From the NCBI RefSeq assembly GCF_900094805.1, contig NZ_FMAT01000003.1:248001-312000 (forward strand): a stretch of 64,000 bases of DNA. The letters are read 5' to 3'. This document shows, one piece after another, positions 1 to 8,836 of this stretch. The stretch's first letter is position 1. Each line of letters begins with the position of its first letter. The notes under the pieces were generated by a model. The model made no database searches. It worked only from the letters and a program-made list of their open reading frames with translations, and was not told the origin of the DNA. The translations under genes and the position numbers were made by a program. Source of the DNA: Arthrobacter sp. NIO-1057 (lineage in GTDB: Bacteria > Actinomycetota > Actinomycetes > Actinomycetales > Micrococcaceae).

Positions 1-61
1 GTCGCGGCACTACTCTAGGCAGAAGCAAATGCAATACCAAAACTACGCCACGTCAAAAGGG

Positions 62-97
62 AAAGCCTGCGGGCATCTGCACACCCACAGGCTTTTT
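62..97 (+). terminator. Rho-independent terminator of an upstream gene outside the window
   Basis: An 8-bp stem, AAAGCCTG at 62-69 with CAGGCTTT at 88-95, is followed by a T-run on the plus strand. It would end a transcript entering from the left of the window. No coding sequence is visible from 1 to 298; a second hairpin (CCGGTG 142-147 with CACCGG 156-161) has no T-run. Confidence 0.6.
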
Positions 98-298
98 AGC
101 TTTTAATGATTTCCCCAGATCACTAAACCAAACATTTCACCCCGGTGGCTCATCTCACCGGCTACGGAAACTGCTCGAATAACGTCAAACCTTGGTTAGA
201 TCAGCAGCGAAGAAAGCCCATTGTGACCACCTCATACCTACCCAGGCATGGCGTCAGACCAAGCTCAGCTACGACTGCTCGGCGTAACTTCGAAGATG

Positions 299-559
299 TC
301 AATTGACGTAGATAATCGACTGATACTGAGGTCGATACCCGATGTACTGTTCACCTTTGCAATAGCGCTGAACGCTAACCGTATAACCCTTCAAACGGTA
401 ATGCTTTACCCGGTTATCGGTATCCATTCGACAAATCCGCAGGTCATTGTACCATCGAGTTTGCGTGTCCGCCTGCGCGGCAGGCGCTGCCACCAGCATC
501 CCCGCGGTCAGGCCGATCGCTGTTGCTCCAACCGCCAGGGTCTTTTTGAAATTGAACAT
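299..559 (-). CDS. Small secreted cationic protein, unknown function
   Basis: The protein has 86 residues. The N-terminus is a classic Sec signal: KK at residues 5-6, a hydrophobic stretch, then an AQA cleavage site near residue 30. The mature part, about 55 residues, is rich in Arg, Lys and Tyr and has two cysteines (in RICRM and QRYCKG) that could form a disulfide. The ATG at 559 has a good Shine-Dalgarno sequence (AGGAG, 8 nt upstream). No family was recognised. Similar small exported actinobacterial proteins are usually annotated hypothetical; a secreted inhibitor or antimicrobial role is only a guess from charge and size. The gene stands alone, with a non-coding stretch of about 250 bp before the next gene. 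Confidence 0.6.
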   Translation of the reverse strand: MFNFKKTLAVGATAIGLTAGMLVAAPAAQADTQTRWYNDLRICRMDTDNRVKHYRLKGYTVSVQRYCKGEQYIGYRPQYQSIIYVN

Positions 560-783
560 ACTTCAAGCTCCTTTGCGTGTATCGACTTCCACTTTTACAC
601 CCTAATCACGAGCTACTCCTCGTCAATAGCTAGGCAAGAATTTCCAGACTTCCCTACGCGCAAGTATTCGATGAAGAGCGAACTTCCTGAGCGCCATCAC
701 CATCACGCCCCTCATTGACAGATACCTCTAGCCCGGCCTGCCGGGTCCAGTGGCCGTGATACTTATGAAGCTCAACAAGAATT

Positions 784-811
784 TTGTACAAGTTAATTGT
801 ATTCTATAGCT
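784..811 (+). promoter_or_regulatory. Promoter and probable MarR operator upstream of the MarR-MFS operon
   Basis: The palindrome TTGTACAA (784-791) overlaps an inverted repeat ACAA-N5-TTGT (788-800). A possible -35 (TTGTAC, 784-789) and -10 (TATAGC, 805-810) are separated by 15 nt, which is short. The -10 abuts the ATG at 812 and no Shine-Dalgarno sequence is visible, so a leaderless mRNA is possible. Self-repression by the downstream MarR protein is inferred from layout. Confidence 0.35.
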
Positions 812-1246
812 ATGCAATCTAATTCGGAGGACTCTGATTTGCCTCAGCTACTCTTCGACGCGCTTTCTCCCCTACTTGGAATCGTGCACTCAGCGCGAAC
901 TATTTCACCGGGAAAAATTGGTGTCTTGCGGACGCTAGCCAATGAAGAAAACGTCAGCGCCACTCGGCTGAGCCAATCCATCGGAGTGAGTCAACAGGCC
1001 ATCTCGTTGACCACCAAAGAACTAGAATCCCTGGGACTGATCGAACGCCATAAGGATGAAACCGATCGCCGCAAACTCTGGTTCCGCCTCACCGAGGCAG
1101 GTCGCAAGAAGTTGGAAGCCGAAGTCGCTCTTGGTCGTCAGGCGCTCAAAGATGCCATCGGCAATGATCTGAACTGCGAAGAACTACAACTCGTCCGCGA
1201 CGCCATTCCGGCGCTGGCAAAAATCAGGAAGGCGGGTAACGAGTGA
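812..1246 (+). CDS. MarR-family transcriptional regulator
   Basis: This is a winged-helix MarR protein of about 144 residues. The central segment, with serines and glutamines around ATRLSQSIGVSQQAI, is the recognition helix region, and DETDRRKLWF is the typical beta-wing. An in-frame TTG at 797 is an alternative start; ATG 812 is preferred because the wing and HTH then sit at normal family positions. The stop overlaps the GTG start of the downstream MFS gene by 4 bp, so the two are translationally coupled. MarR proteins of this layout usually repress their own operon and release it on binding a small aromatic or toxic compound; the ligand cannot be read from the sequence. Confidence 0.85.
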   Translation: MQSNSEDSDLPQLLFDALSPLLGIVHSARTISPGKIGVLRTLANEENVSATRLSQSIGVSQQAISLTTKELESLGLIERHKDETDRRKLWFRLTEAGRKKLEAEVALGRQALKDAIGNDLNCEELQLVRDAIPALAKIRKAGNE

Positions 1247-2661
1247 AGACAGTAACTCCAAACAAAGCATTGCTTCCGGCCCTCGTTTTTGCCGCGTTGG
1301 CCACGGCCATCGTTTCCTCGTTGGGCATGCTGCTCGTCCCCTCAATTTCTGAACAGTTTAATGTCGACATCGCCACGGCTCAGTGGATGCTCACCGTGAA
1401 TCTCCTCGCTGGCGCGGTTGCAACGCCAATCCTGGGACGACTGAGCGACGGCCCGCATAAGAAGCGACTACTGCTGGTATCACTGAGCATCATGTTCATT
1501 GGATCGGTATTGGCTGCCGCTGCACCGAATTTCTCGTTGTTCCTGACCGGCCGCGCGCTACAGGGCCTGTCCTACGGACTCGTCCCCATCACCATCTCCA
1601 TTGCTCGCCGCTATGTAGAACAAAACAAGGTGCAGCCAGCGATCTCCTCGCTGTCCGTGACAGTTTCCTCCGGAATCGGCATTGGCTACCCGCTGACCGG
1701 AATCATCGCCGGACTCTTTGACTACAGTTTCGCGTTCTGGTTTGGTGCCGCCTTTGTCTTGGCCACCATCATCGTTGTGTGGAAAGTTGTCCCTGCGGGA
1801 CCGGACACCCAAGCAGCCTCCCGCCCCTTTGATTATCTGGGGACAACGCTTTTGACCTTCGGTCTTGGATCCTTGTTGCTCGCCATTTCGGAAGGTCCTA
1901 AATGGGGTTGGGGATCTCTACCGATCTTGGTGCTGCTGGTCTTTGCAGTCGTGATCTTGACGGTATGGGTACTGGTTGAAAATAAGCTGGATCATCCACT
2001 GATCAACCTCCGCACCCTCAAACAGGGAGACGTATTACTGGCCAATATTTCCGCCATTGCCCTCGGTGCAGCCTTGTATATTGGCATGTCTGTTTCTTCT
2101 CTGGTAGCACAGGCCGAGGAATCCACCGGGTACGGTCTGAGTTTGCCCGTTCTCTGGGCCGGATTCGTGATCTTCCCGCTCTCCGTAGGAAGCTTCACTG
2201 CAAACAGAATTGTGCGCATCTTGGCCAAGAAGGTTGGCATTCAAATCATGCTCCCCATCGGCGCCATCATCATGTCTTTGGCCGGAACCTTGCTGTGGCT
2301 CTTACATTCAGCATTGTGGGAGATCTTATTAAGCATGTTGGTCTTCGGCCTTGGCATGGGTGCCAGTTACGCAGCCATGCCGGCACTGATTGCCCGCAGC
2401 GTTGCCACCCAAGAATTGGGTAGCTCGGTGAGTTTCAACCAGGTCTTGCGCACCGTCGGTTCTTCATTCGGTACCGCCATCTCGGCGGCCATCATCGCCA
2501 CCCATGCAGGTCTCAACGGTGAAGCCACAGCCACCGGCATCAACATGACATTCATGCTGGGCGCATTGTTGTGCATCGCGCTCGGGGCTGCACTACTGAT
2601 TCATTCCGCCATGCGTTCTTCACGCAAAACCTATACGGCCCCATTGCGAGTGGAATCCTAG
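1243..2661 (+). CDS. MFS transporter, drug:H+ antiporter (DHA2-like)
   Basis: This is an integral membrane protein of 472 residues with about 14 hydrophobic segments, the size of DHA2 drug exporters. The early motif GRLSDGPHKKR (about residue 65) is the MFS motif A loop between helices 2 and 3, and the following segments carry the usual glycine-rich exporter helices. The GTG start at 1243 overlaps the MarR stop. Co-transcription with a MarR regulator suggests inducible export of a toxic small molecule; the substrate is unknown. A strong hairpin follows the stop. Confidence 0.85.
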   Translation: MKTVTPNKALLPALVFAALATAIVSSLGMLLVPSISEQFNVDIATAQWMLTVNLLAGAVATPILGRLSDGPHKKRLLLVSLSIMFIGSVLAAAAPNFSLFLTGRALQGLSYGLVPITISIARRYVEQNKVQPAISSLSVTVSSGIGIGYPLTGIIAGLFDYSFAFWFGAAFVLATIIVVWKVVPAGPDTQAASRPFDYLGTTLLTFGLGSLLLAISEGPKWGWGSLPILVLLVFAVVILTVWVLVENKLDHPLINLRTLKQGDVLLANISAIALGAALYIGMSVSSLVAQAEESTGYGLSLPVLWAGFVIFPLSVGSFTANRIVRILAKKVGIQIMLPIGAIIMSLAGTLLWLLHSALWEILLSMLVFGLGMGASYAAMPALIARSVATQELGSSVSFNQVLRTVGSSFGTAISAAIIATHAGLNGEATATGINMTFMLGALLCIALGAALLIHSAMRSSRKTYTAPLRVES

Positions 2662-2680
2662 GAAAGCCAGCAAAGCAAAA

Positions 2681-2710
2681 GGCGGGAGAATCCACCTGGA
2701 TTCTCCCGCC
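2681..2710. terminator. Bidirectional terminator between the MFS and mhuD-like genes
   Basis: A perfect 13-bp stem (GGCGGGAGAATCC with GGATTCTCCCGCC), loop ACCT, is flanked by AAAA on the left and TT on the right. It lies between two convergent genes and could serve both, with the better U-run for the minus-strand gene. Confidence 0.75.
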
Positions 2711-2733
2711 TTGGCACGAAGCATTTGCTCACA

Positions 2734-3030
2734 TTAGAGCTCAACGATTTCGAATTCCATCAAGTCCGCACCCTGAGCAACAGGCTTCTGTGCGTCACCG
2801 CCAGCGTGGTCAACGCCAGCGCGCTGATCTCGCCAGTTCTCAAAATCCTCGCGGGTAGCCCACTGGGTGTAAACGAAGTAGCGGTCTCCACCATTCACCG
2901 GGCGGAGCAGCTTGAATCCTTCAAAGCCGGGCGAGGAATCTACCGAGTGCTTACGGGCCGCAAAGCGCTTTTCCAGCTCTTCGCCTGCTTCCGCGGGAAC
3001 CGATAGGGCATTGATGACGACAATCGACAT
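2734..3030 (-). CDS. mhuD: MhuD-type haem-degrading monooxygenase
   Basis: This is a 98-residue ABM-fold protein. Counting from the ATG at 3030, the residues that define the mycobacterial haem oxygenase MhuD fall at the same positions: Asn7, Trp66 and the haem-ligating His75. The flanking motifs also match what I recall of MhuD (a PGF segment near residue 34, LLRPV near 41, ERYF/DRYF near 50). Family members bind haem as a dimer and open the porphyrin ring to release iron without releasing CO. The ATG at 3030 has a Shine-Dalgarno sequence (AGGAAAGG), making it preferable to the TTG at 3036. No IdeR box was found upstream. It could instead be a haem-binding ABM protein without catalytic activity. 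Confidence 0.8.
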   Translation of the reverse strand: MSIVVINALSVPAEAGEELEKRFAARKHSVDSSPGFEGFKLLRPVNGGDRYFVYTQWATREDFENWRDQRAGVDHAGGDAQKPVAQGADLMEFEIVEL

Positions 3031-3146
3031 GATCAACCTTTCCTGATTTTGTTTCTCGGTGATCGAAGCTTCTGCGCCCAGCCTACGCCGGAATTTCTAT
3101 CCCTCGCAGTTCATGGCGAAGTGCAACAAGCACAGCGATGCCGCCT

Positions 3147-3677
3147 TCAGTCAGAGAATTCCTCCGGCCAACAGATCTCAAATCTTTCCAAGATCAATTC
3201 CCCACCGGGTTGACGGGTATCCTCGGGCGACCATTCGCGGCCAATTGATTTTTGGGTTCTGCGCCAAAACTTTTCATGTTCGCGGCGCCAGTAGGCCAAG
3301 CTCAAATCGCCTTCACCCTCGGCGGCAGCAAATTCCTCATCGACCTCAAAGAAGTTGGCGCGCTCTACGCTAATGATCCGCAGGATTGCTTGAGGCTGCC
3401 CTGCTCCGTCGCAAATGATGCAGCGGTCTTCGGGCTGGGGAACGCGCTCGTCATAGTAGTCGTATTCGCAGGCTAGTGATGAGGTGGCTCTTTTGGTTCC
3501 GTGCAGAATTTCATTCAAGAGCTCATCGGCCAAGGCAGGATGATCTCCGAAAGACTCAACCACATGATGCGGCGCATCCTGCTCACGTATGCCTCGATGG
3601 GCTAGATAGTCAGTCCACATCTTCGCAGCCACTTCATCATTGACCGGTGGCAAAGGTTGAACGATATTTTCCGTCAT
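3147..3677 (-). CDS. ASCH domain protein
   Basis: The protein has 176 residues with the ASCH fold of the YqfB/PUA-like superfamily. Visible marks are a GTKRATSSL segment near residue 60, the loop RCIICDGAGQPQAILRI near 85-100, and a C-terminal EGEGDLSLAYWRREHEKFW stretch typical of the longer actinobacterial ASCH proteins. These are thought to bind RNA or modified nucleosides, and some relatives hydrolyse N4-acetylcytidine; no activity can be assigned here. It is a single gene with ATG at 3677. Neighbours do not suggest a pathway. Confidence 0.8.
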   Translation of the reverse strand: MTENIVQPLPPVNDEVAAKMWTDYLAHRGIREQDAPHHVVESFGDHPALADELLNEILHGTKRATSSLACEYDYYDERVPQPEDRCIICDGAGQPQAILRIISVERANFFEVDEEFAAAEGEGDLSLAYWRREHEKFWRRTQKSIGREWSPEDTRQPGGELILERFEICWPEEFSD

Positions 3678-3760
3678 GCGTTGATCCTAATCCGGCAACG
3701 GCCAAGTCCTGCATTCTTACTGACTCTGGCTGTGGAAGTTAGGGTGAAGGAAAAAATCCG

Positions 3761-4084
3761 TCAGTTACCGTTTTCAAACTTACTCATGGCTGGCGCAGAA
3801 TTGCGTAACCCCCCAGGCATCGCCGCCCGTCTGGAATGCTGGCCCCCTGTGAATGAGGTAGCGGGTGCACTTATCGCGCTCAATTGCTTAGGTGCATCTA
3901 CTGTGACTTCGTCTTCAATCTCGGCTTTAGCGGTCTTTCGCAGATGAAGATAGGTCTTCACACCAAAGCTCAGCACAACCGCCAATACGATGCCTGCGAT
4001 GACTAACGAAACGAGTAGCACGTCGTTCAGAGACAGGTCGCTGAGCTCTTTGGTTAGCAAAGATGGAGCAGAATTCGTATCCAT
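3761..4084 (-). CDS. Small single-span membrane protein, unknown
   Basis: This predicted protein of about 107 residues has one clear transmembrane helix (about residues 20-40, rich in Val, Leu and Ile) followed by a basic stop-transfer stretch (HLRKTAK) and an acidic then disordered cytoplasmic tail. The ATG at 4084 is preferred over in-frame starts at 4096 and 4126 because AGGATCAGG lies just upstream. No family was recognised and the gene stands alone, so it could also be a spurious ORF; the clean helix with positive-inside flank argues for a real protein. Confidence 0.45.
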   Translation of the reverse strand: MDTNSAPSLLTKELSDLSLNDVLLVSLVIAGIVLAVVLSFGVKTYLHLRKTAKAEIEDEVTVDAPKQLSAISAPATSFTGGQHSRRAAMPGGLRNSAPAMSKFENGN

Positions 4085-4230
4085 ACCTGATCCTGACATC
4101 GAAAGTATCCGCTGCATTGTCCCCATAGGACTCCACCCTAAATCGTGAACGACCGGTTCATCACGGTTCTCAGCTAATTGATATGGGTTCGTTACGCGAT
4201 GCCCATGTCTTCGGTGTTAGATATGGCGAT

Positions 4231-4271
4231 GCTCCCTGCAACCGTGAATTTTCCTCGCGGACGCAGGGAGC
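4231..4271 (-). terminator. Hairpin downstream of allB
   Basis: A 9-bp stem, GCTCCCTGC (4231-4239) with GCAGGGAGC (4263-4271), lies just past the allB stop on the minus strand. It lacks a strong U-run, so it may be a weak terminator or an mRNA 3'-end stabiliser. Confidence 0.4.
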
Positions 4272-4288
4272 AGATCTAAGCCAGTCTA

Positions 4289-5674
4289 TTAGTTCTCTCG
4301 ACGGATCAGTTCACCGTGCGGAGTCTGGAAATCGACGTCAGTCCCCGCAATGATCGAGCGGCGTACCACCCCGTGCAACTTCTTACCCTGATAAGGAGAG
4401 ATGGGGTTCTTGTGGTGCAGGTTCTTAACATCGACTTCGAAAGATTCTTCCGGCGCGAAGATCGCAAAGTCAGCATCTCGGCCGGTTTCGATTTCAGCCT
4501 TCTGCGCCAATCCAGCCAGCTTGGAAGGGTTCACGCTCATCCAGGTGATGACCTGTTCAAGGCTCAGTCCGCGCCTTTTTGCTTCGCTCCAAATCAGCGG
4601 TAGTCCCAGCTGCAGCGAGGCGACCCCACCCCAGGCGACACCAAAGTCGCCATTCTCAACATCCTTGAGGTCAATGGTTGAAGGGGAATGATCCGACACG
4701 ATGCAGTCGATGACGCCCTCTTCCAGCCCCTTCCACAACAAATCACGGTTGGCGTCCTCACGGATAGGTGGGCAGCACTTATACGCTGTGGCGCCATCTG
4801 GGATTTCTTCGGCTAGCAAGGTCAGGTAATGAGGGCAGGTCTCAACGGTGAGCTTCACGCCTTCGGCCTTGGCGGCGCGAATCATTTCCAGCGCGTCAGA
4901 GCTGGATAGGTGAAGTACGTGGGCGCGTACCCCGGTTTTACGGGCACGCTCGATCACCTGTTCAATGGCGGTATTTTCGGCGGCACGAGGACGAGAGTTC
5001 AGGAATCCTGCATACTCTGGGCCGGAAGCTTGCTCAGCATTTTCAATGATGTGTGAGTCCTCTGCGTGCACGATCATCAGTGAATCAAAGGACTGCAACT
5101 CAGTCATGTCCTCTTCCATCTCATCAACAGTCAGTGACGGAAATTCGTCGACACCTGAGTGAAGGAGGAAACATTTAAAACCGAAGACACCAGCTTCATG
5201 CAGTTCTCGCAGGTCTTTCTTATTCCCCGGGACTGCCCCACCCCAGAAGCCAACGTTCACGAAAGCGTTCTTACTGGCCGCTTCACGCTTGATGTTCAGC
5301 GCTTCAAGATTCACGGTAGGTGGAATGGAGTTCAGTGGCATGTCCACGATGGTGGTTACTCCACCGGCTGCGGCAGCCTTCGTGGCCGATTCGAAACCTT
5401 CCCATTCGGTGCGGCCTGGCTCGTTAACGTGAACGTGCGTATCCACCAGCCCCGGTAGGAGCACCTCATCTTCAGCGACCTCAATCACGCGCTGTCCTTC
5501 GAGTCCGGCCCCGAATTCTTCCACGGCCACAATCTTGCCGTCACGGACTCCAACTTCACGCGCTGCAATTCCCTGAGCGGTGAGTACTCGTGCACCACGC
5601 AGTACGAGGTCAAAGAGTGTTGCTTCGGAGGTGGCGTCGGCGTCATTGCGGCCAAGGGTTTCGTTCAGGCTCAT
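4289..5674 (-). CDS. allB: Allantoinase
   Basis: This is a cyclic amidohydrolase of 461 residues, the usual length for AllB. Metal-site features are visible: DTHVHVNEPGR (first two histidines), a lysine in GFKCFLLHSG expected to be carbamylated, then HAED, HLSS and the late aspartate in IVSDHSPS. The enzyme opens the hydantoin ring of allantoin to give allantoate in the cytoplasm. Its neighbours gcl, glxR and hyi handle the glyoxylate that allantoin yields, which supports allantoinase over dihydropyrimidinase. ATG 5674 has a GTAGGAA Shine-Dalgarno sequence. Allantoate amidohydrolase and ureidoglycolate-processing enzymes are not in the window. Confidence 0.92.
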   Translation of the reverse strand: MSLNETLGRNDADATSEATLFDLVLRGARVLTAQGIAAREVGVRDGKIVAVEEFGAGLEGQRVIEVAEDEVLLPGLVDTHVHVNEPGRTEWEGFESATKAAAAGGVTTIVDMPLNSIPPTVNLEALNIKREAASKNAFVNVGFWGGAVPGNKKDLRELHEAGVFGFKCFLLHSGVDEFPSLTVDEMEEDMTELQSFDSLMIVHAEDSHIIENAEQASGPEYAGFLNSRPRAAENTAIEQVIERARKTGVRAHVLHLSSSDALEMIRAAKAEGVKLTVETCPHYLTLLAEEIPDGATAYKCCPPIREDANRDLLWKGLEEGVIDCIVSDHSPSTIDLKDVENGDFGVAWGGVASLQLGLPLIWSEAKRRGLSLEQVITWMSVNPSKLAGLAQKAEIETGRDADFAIFAPEESFEVDVKNLHHKNPISPYQGKKLHGVVRRSIIAGTDVDFQTPHGELIRREN

Positions 5675-5737
5675 GAGGTGTTCCTACTCGTTGTAGTTCT
5701 TCTGTATCTGGCAGCTCTATGCCAGTTTAAGGGTTAG

Positions 5738-5780
5738 TGGCGCGGAGCACACCCGAAAGGTGAACCGGTGCTCCGCGCCA
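5738..5780 (-). terminator. Hairpin between gcl and allB
   Basis: A perfect 13-bp stem, TGGCGCGGAGCAC (5738-5750) with GTGCTCCGCGCCA (5768-5780), has a 17-nt loop and lies downstream of gcl. There is no good U-run on the minus strand, so partial read-through into allB or a role in mRNA processing is possible. A smaller stem (CTGGCA/TGCCAG) lies at 5708-5725. Confidence 0.5.
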
Positions 5781-5818
5781 AGATTTCTGTGGGTCTACAG
5801 GTCAGCGACGACTGCCTT

Positions 5819-7612
5819 TCAGGCTCCCACAGTGGCCGCCACACCCAATGGCACCAACGCGGTTGGTGCATCTTCGGGGCCAACAGCCAGGTCTTCAAAC
5901 TCATTGACGGCATCAAGCTGTGCACCCATGGCGATGTTAGTAACCTTCTCCAAGATCACTTCAACCACCACCGGCACTTGATGCTCAGCTGCCAGTTCAC
6001 TGGCCTGGGCGAACCCTGCGGCGAGCTGGCTTGGGTCCTCGATGCGTACCGCCTTGCAGCCCAAACCTTCGGCCACCTTGACGTGGTCAACACCGTACCC
6101 GTTGGTTTCTGGGGAGTTGATGTTATCGAAGCCCAAGGAGACGTGATAATCCATCTCGAAGGGACGCTGGGACTGGCGGATCAATCCGAGATAGGAGTTG
6201 TTCACCACCACGTGAATGTATGGCAGCTTGAACTGTGCACCGACCGCCAATTCTTCGATCATGAACTGGAAGTCGTAGTCCCCCGAGAGTGCCACGACTT
6301 TCTGTCCCGGCTTGCCTCGAACCACACCCAATGCTGCCGGTCCGGTCCAGCCCAGCGGGCCGGCCTGTCCGGCGTTGATCCAGTTGCGTGGCTGGTAAAC
6401 GTGCAGCATCTGTGCGCCGGCGATCTGCGAAAGACCAATAGTGGAGACATAGGTGGTGTCCTGACCGAAAGCCGCGTTCATTTCTTGGTACACGCGCTGT
6501 GGCTTAATCGGAATGTTCTCAAAGTTGGTCTTCCGGTGCCCGGTGGATTTACGTGCGGTGCACTCATCAGCCCAGGCCGAGTAATCAGGCACGGTACCGG
6601 CAGCTTTACGCTCACGCACCACGTCCAAGATGGCGTTAATGGCTGCCTTGGCGTCAGAAACAATGCCAAGATCTGGAGAGAACACTCGGCCAATCTGGGT
6701 GGCTTCGATATCCACGTGGATGAACTTGCGCCCGGCACGGTAGGTATCCAGTGCACCGGTGTGCCGGTTAGCCCAGCGGTTGCCTAAGCCCAGAACAACA
6801 TCGGATTCCAAGAAGCTCGCGTTGCCGTACTTCGTATGGGTTTGAATACCCACCATGCCTGACTGCAACCGGTGGTCATCGGGAATAACTCCCCAGCCCA
6901 TCAGGGTGGGTGAGACTGGGATGTTCAGCTCTTCGGCCAGCTGCACTAATTGTTCGCTGGCGTTCGCGTTGATCACGCCGCCGCCGGCGATGATCATTGG
7001 CTTCTTGCCGCTGAACAACAAGTCGACGATTTTTTCTGCCTGGCCACGGGTAGCCTGTGGGCTCAGTACCGGCAGGGGTTCATAGGCGTCGATATCAAAA
7101 TCAATTTCCGCCATCTGCACGTTGATTGGCAGGTCAATCAAGGCTGGGCCGGGACGGCCAGAGCGCATGATCTGGAAGGCCTTGGCGAAGGTGCCTGGGA
7201 CCAGTCCCGGTTCGAGCACGGTGGAGGCGTATTTAGTTACTGGCTTGGCGATGGATTCGATGTCTACCGCTTGGAAGTCTTCCTTGTGCAGTACGTTGGT
7301 CGGTGCCTGCCCGGTGATGCACAGCATGGGAATCGAATCGGCGATCGCTGCGTACAGGCCAGTGATCATGTCCGTTCCAGCGGGCCCCGAGGTGCCTAGG
7401 CACAGACCGATTTTTCCGGTGGCTCGTGAGTAGCCGTCGGCGGCATGGCTGGCGCCTTCAACGTGGCGGTGTAGCGTATGGCGGATTCCGCCGTGCGCCT
7501 TCATCGCTGAATACAGTGGATTGATGGCGGCTCCTGGCAGGCCAAAGGCCTCGGTGGCGCCCTCCTTTTCCAGGATCTGAACGATGGCATCTACTGCGCG
7601 CATCTTGGTCAT
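5819..7612 (-). CDS. gcl: Glyoxylate carboligase (tartronate-semialdehyde synthase)
   Basis: This is a thiamin-diphosphate enzyme of 597 residues that aligns from its first residues with E. coli Gcl as I remember it ([29 protein letters not shown]). Valine 51 occupies the position of the catalytic glutamate found in other ThDP enzymes, a hallmark of glyoxylate carboligases. The ThDP/Mg motif GDYDFQF lies near residue 450. It condenses two glyoxylates to tartronate semialdehyde plus CO2. The ATG at 7612 gives the family N-terminus and has AAGGA upstream; the open frame further upstream is not coding. A leader of about 290 nt separates it from glxR, so it may have its own promoter. Confidence 0.95.
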   Translation of the reverse strand: MTKMRAVDAIVQILEKEGATEAFGLPGAAINPLYSAMKAHGGIRHTLHRHVEGASHAADGYSRATGKIGLCLGTSGPAGTDMITGLYAAIADSIPMLCITGQAPTNVLHKEDFQAVDIESIAKPVTKYASTVLEPGLVPGTFAKAFQIMRSGRPGPALIDLPINVQMAEIDFDIDAYEPLPVLSPQATRGQAEKIVDLLFSGKKPMIIAGGGVINANASEQLVQLAEELNIPVSPTLMGWGVIPDDHRLQSGMVGIQTHTKYGNASFLESDVVLGLGNRWANRHTGALDTYRAGRKFIHVDIEATQIGRVFSPDLGIVSDAKAAINAILDVVRERKAAGTVPDYSAWADECTARKSTGHRKTNFENIPIKPQRVYQEMNAAFGQDTTYVSTIGLSQIAGAQMLHVYQPRNWINAGQAGPLGWTGPAALGVVRGKPGQKVVALSGDYDFQFMIEELAVGAQFKLPYIHVVVNNSYLGLIRQSQRPFEMDYHVSLGFDNINSPETNGYGVDHVKVAEGLGCKAVRIEDPSQLAAGFAQASELAAEHQVPVVVEVILEKVTNIAMGAQLDAVNEFEDLAVGPEDAPTALVPLGVAATVGA

Positions 7613-7904
7613 GGCAAACACGTCCTTTAAGAAGAACAAGCAAACTGTTCGTGGGTAACTGAGAAGAAAGAATGAAATAAAGAACCTACGGCGAGCGGCA
7701 CGGCACATGAGTCACCACAACGCCCGCTCCTTGAGCACCAGATGTCGGTCACGAGCCGGAACGAAGCCCTCACACTCCACCGGCCATCTCGCCGGCGACT
7801 AACCGTGTACAAAAGTCGCCAACGAGACCAGCGTCGATGGTGCATGCCGTAATCTGAGGTGCGGGCGCTACCGACGCCGCCCGCCGTAGGTAGATGTGTG
7901 GGTT

Positions 7905-8804
7905 TTAGGCTGGAAGCGGAGCTTCAACCTTGCCGGACAGGCGCTGCACTCCACGGAAGAGACCCGAGTGGTCCAATGCTCCGTCTCCGGAGGCCACAGT
8001 GGAGGTGACCAACTGGGCGACTAAGGCACCCAGTGGCAAGACGACTCCGGCTTCGCGGGCGGCCGAGGTAACGATACCCATGTCCTTGTTGTGTAGGGCT
8101 AGGCGGAAGCCGGGAGCGAATTCACGGTCAAGGATCTTCTGGGCTTTTTGGTCCAGCACCTTGGAACCGGCCAACCCGCCGCCTAGCACCTTGATCGCTG
8201 CGTCGGTGTCCACGCCATAGGCTTCGAGGAAGACGACCGCTTCGCTCAGCGCCTGGATGTTGGCGGCGACGATCAGCTGGTTGGCTGCCTTCACCGTTTG
8301 GCCGGACCCCGAAGGACCTACCAGCACGATGGTCTTGCCGACGGCGTCGAGTACCGGCTTGGCGGCCTCGAAGTCTGCGGTGTCACCACCGACCATAATC
8401 GAGAGCACGCCTTCGATGGCTCCAGCTTCGCCGCCGGATACTGGTGCATCCAGGGGACGAAGACCGGCTTCGCGGGCCTCGGTAGCGAGAGCTACTGCCA
8501 CGTCCGGGCGAATCGACGAGTTATCAATCCACAGTGCGCCGGATTTAGCGTTGGCAAATACGCCGTCTTCGCCAGTGACAACACCCTGCACATCGGGTGA
8601 GTCCGGAACCATGGTGATGACAATGTCGGCGTCTTTGACGGCGTCGGCGATGGACGTTGCACCCTTGCCACCGGCGACCACAAGGTCATCGATGGCCTTG
8701 GAACTGCGGTTGAATCCGGTGACAGTGAAGCCGGCGTTGACGAGGTTTTTGGCCATTGGTAGGCCCATGATTCCGAGGCCGATAAAGGCTACATTCTGTG
8801 ACAT
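7905..8804 (-). CDS. glxR: Tartronate semialdehyde reductase (2-hydroxy-3-oxopropionate reductase)
   Basis: This beta-hydroxyacid dehydrogenase has 299 residues. The N-terminal Rossmann motif FIGLGIMGLPMA binds NAD(P), the substrate motif DAPVSGGEAGA lies near residue 120, and the catalytic lysine is in KAANQLIVA near residue 170. It reduces tartronate semialdehyde, made by Gcl next door, to D-glycerate. The ATG at 8804 has GGAGGA four bases upstream. It lies 32 nt after hyi in the same operon. Confidence 0.93.
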   Translation of the reverse strand: MSQNVAFIGLGIMGLPMAKNLVNAGFTVTGFNRSSKAIDDLVVAGGKGATSIADAVKDADIVITMVPDSPDVQGVVTGEDGVFANAKSGALWIDNSSIRPDVAVALATEAREAGLRPLDAPVSGGEAGAIEGVLSIMVGGDTADFEAAKPVLDAVGKTIVLVGPSGSGQTVKAANQLIVAANIQALSEAVVFLEAYGVDTDAAIKVLGGGLAGSKVLDQKAQKILDREFAPGFRLALHNKDMGIVTSAAREAGVVLPLGALVAQLVTSTVASGDGALDHSGLFRGVQRLSGKVEAPLPA

Positions 8805-8836
8805 GTTGTCCTCCAAAGTCTTAGGTGTTTTGATCT

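Noticed and set aside
248-718. 156-residue plus-strand frame at the left end
   Set aside because: It lies opposite the small secreted protein gene, has a compositionally odd translation with a His run, and no ribosome site. The minus-strand signal peptide and its Shine-Dalgarno sequence are far better.
5768-6787. 339-residue plus-strand frame across gcl
   Set aside because: It is antisense to a near-perfect glyoxylate carboligase; long shadow frames are common in high-GC genes.
7613-7904. Glycine riboswitch in front of gcl
   Set aside because: The leader does not show the ordered glycine aptamer motifs; it was kept only as an unexplained leader.
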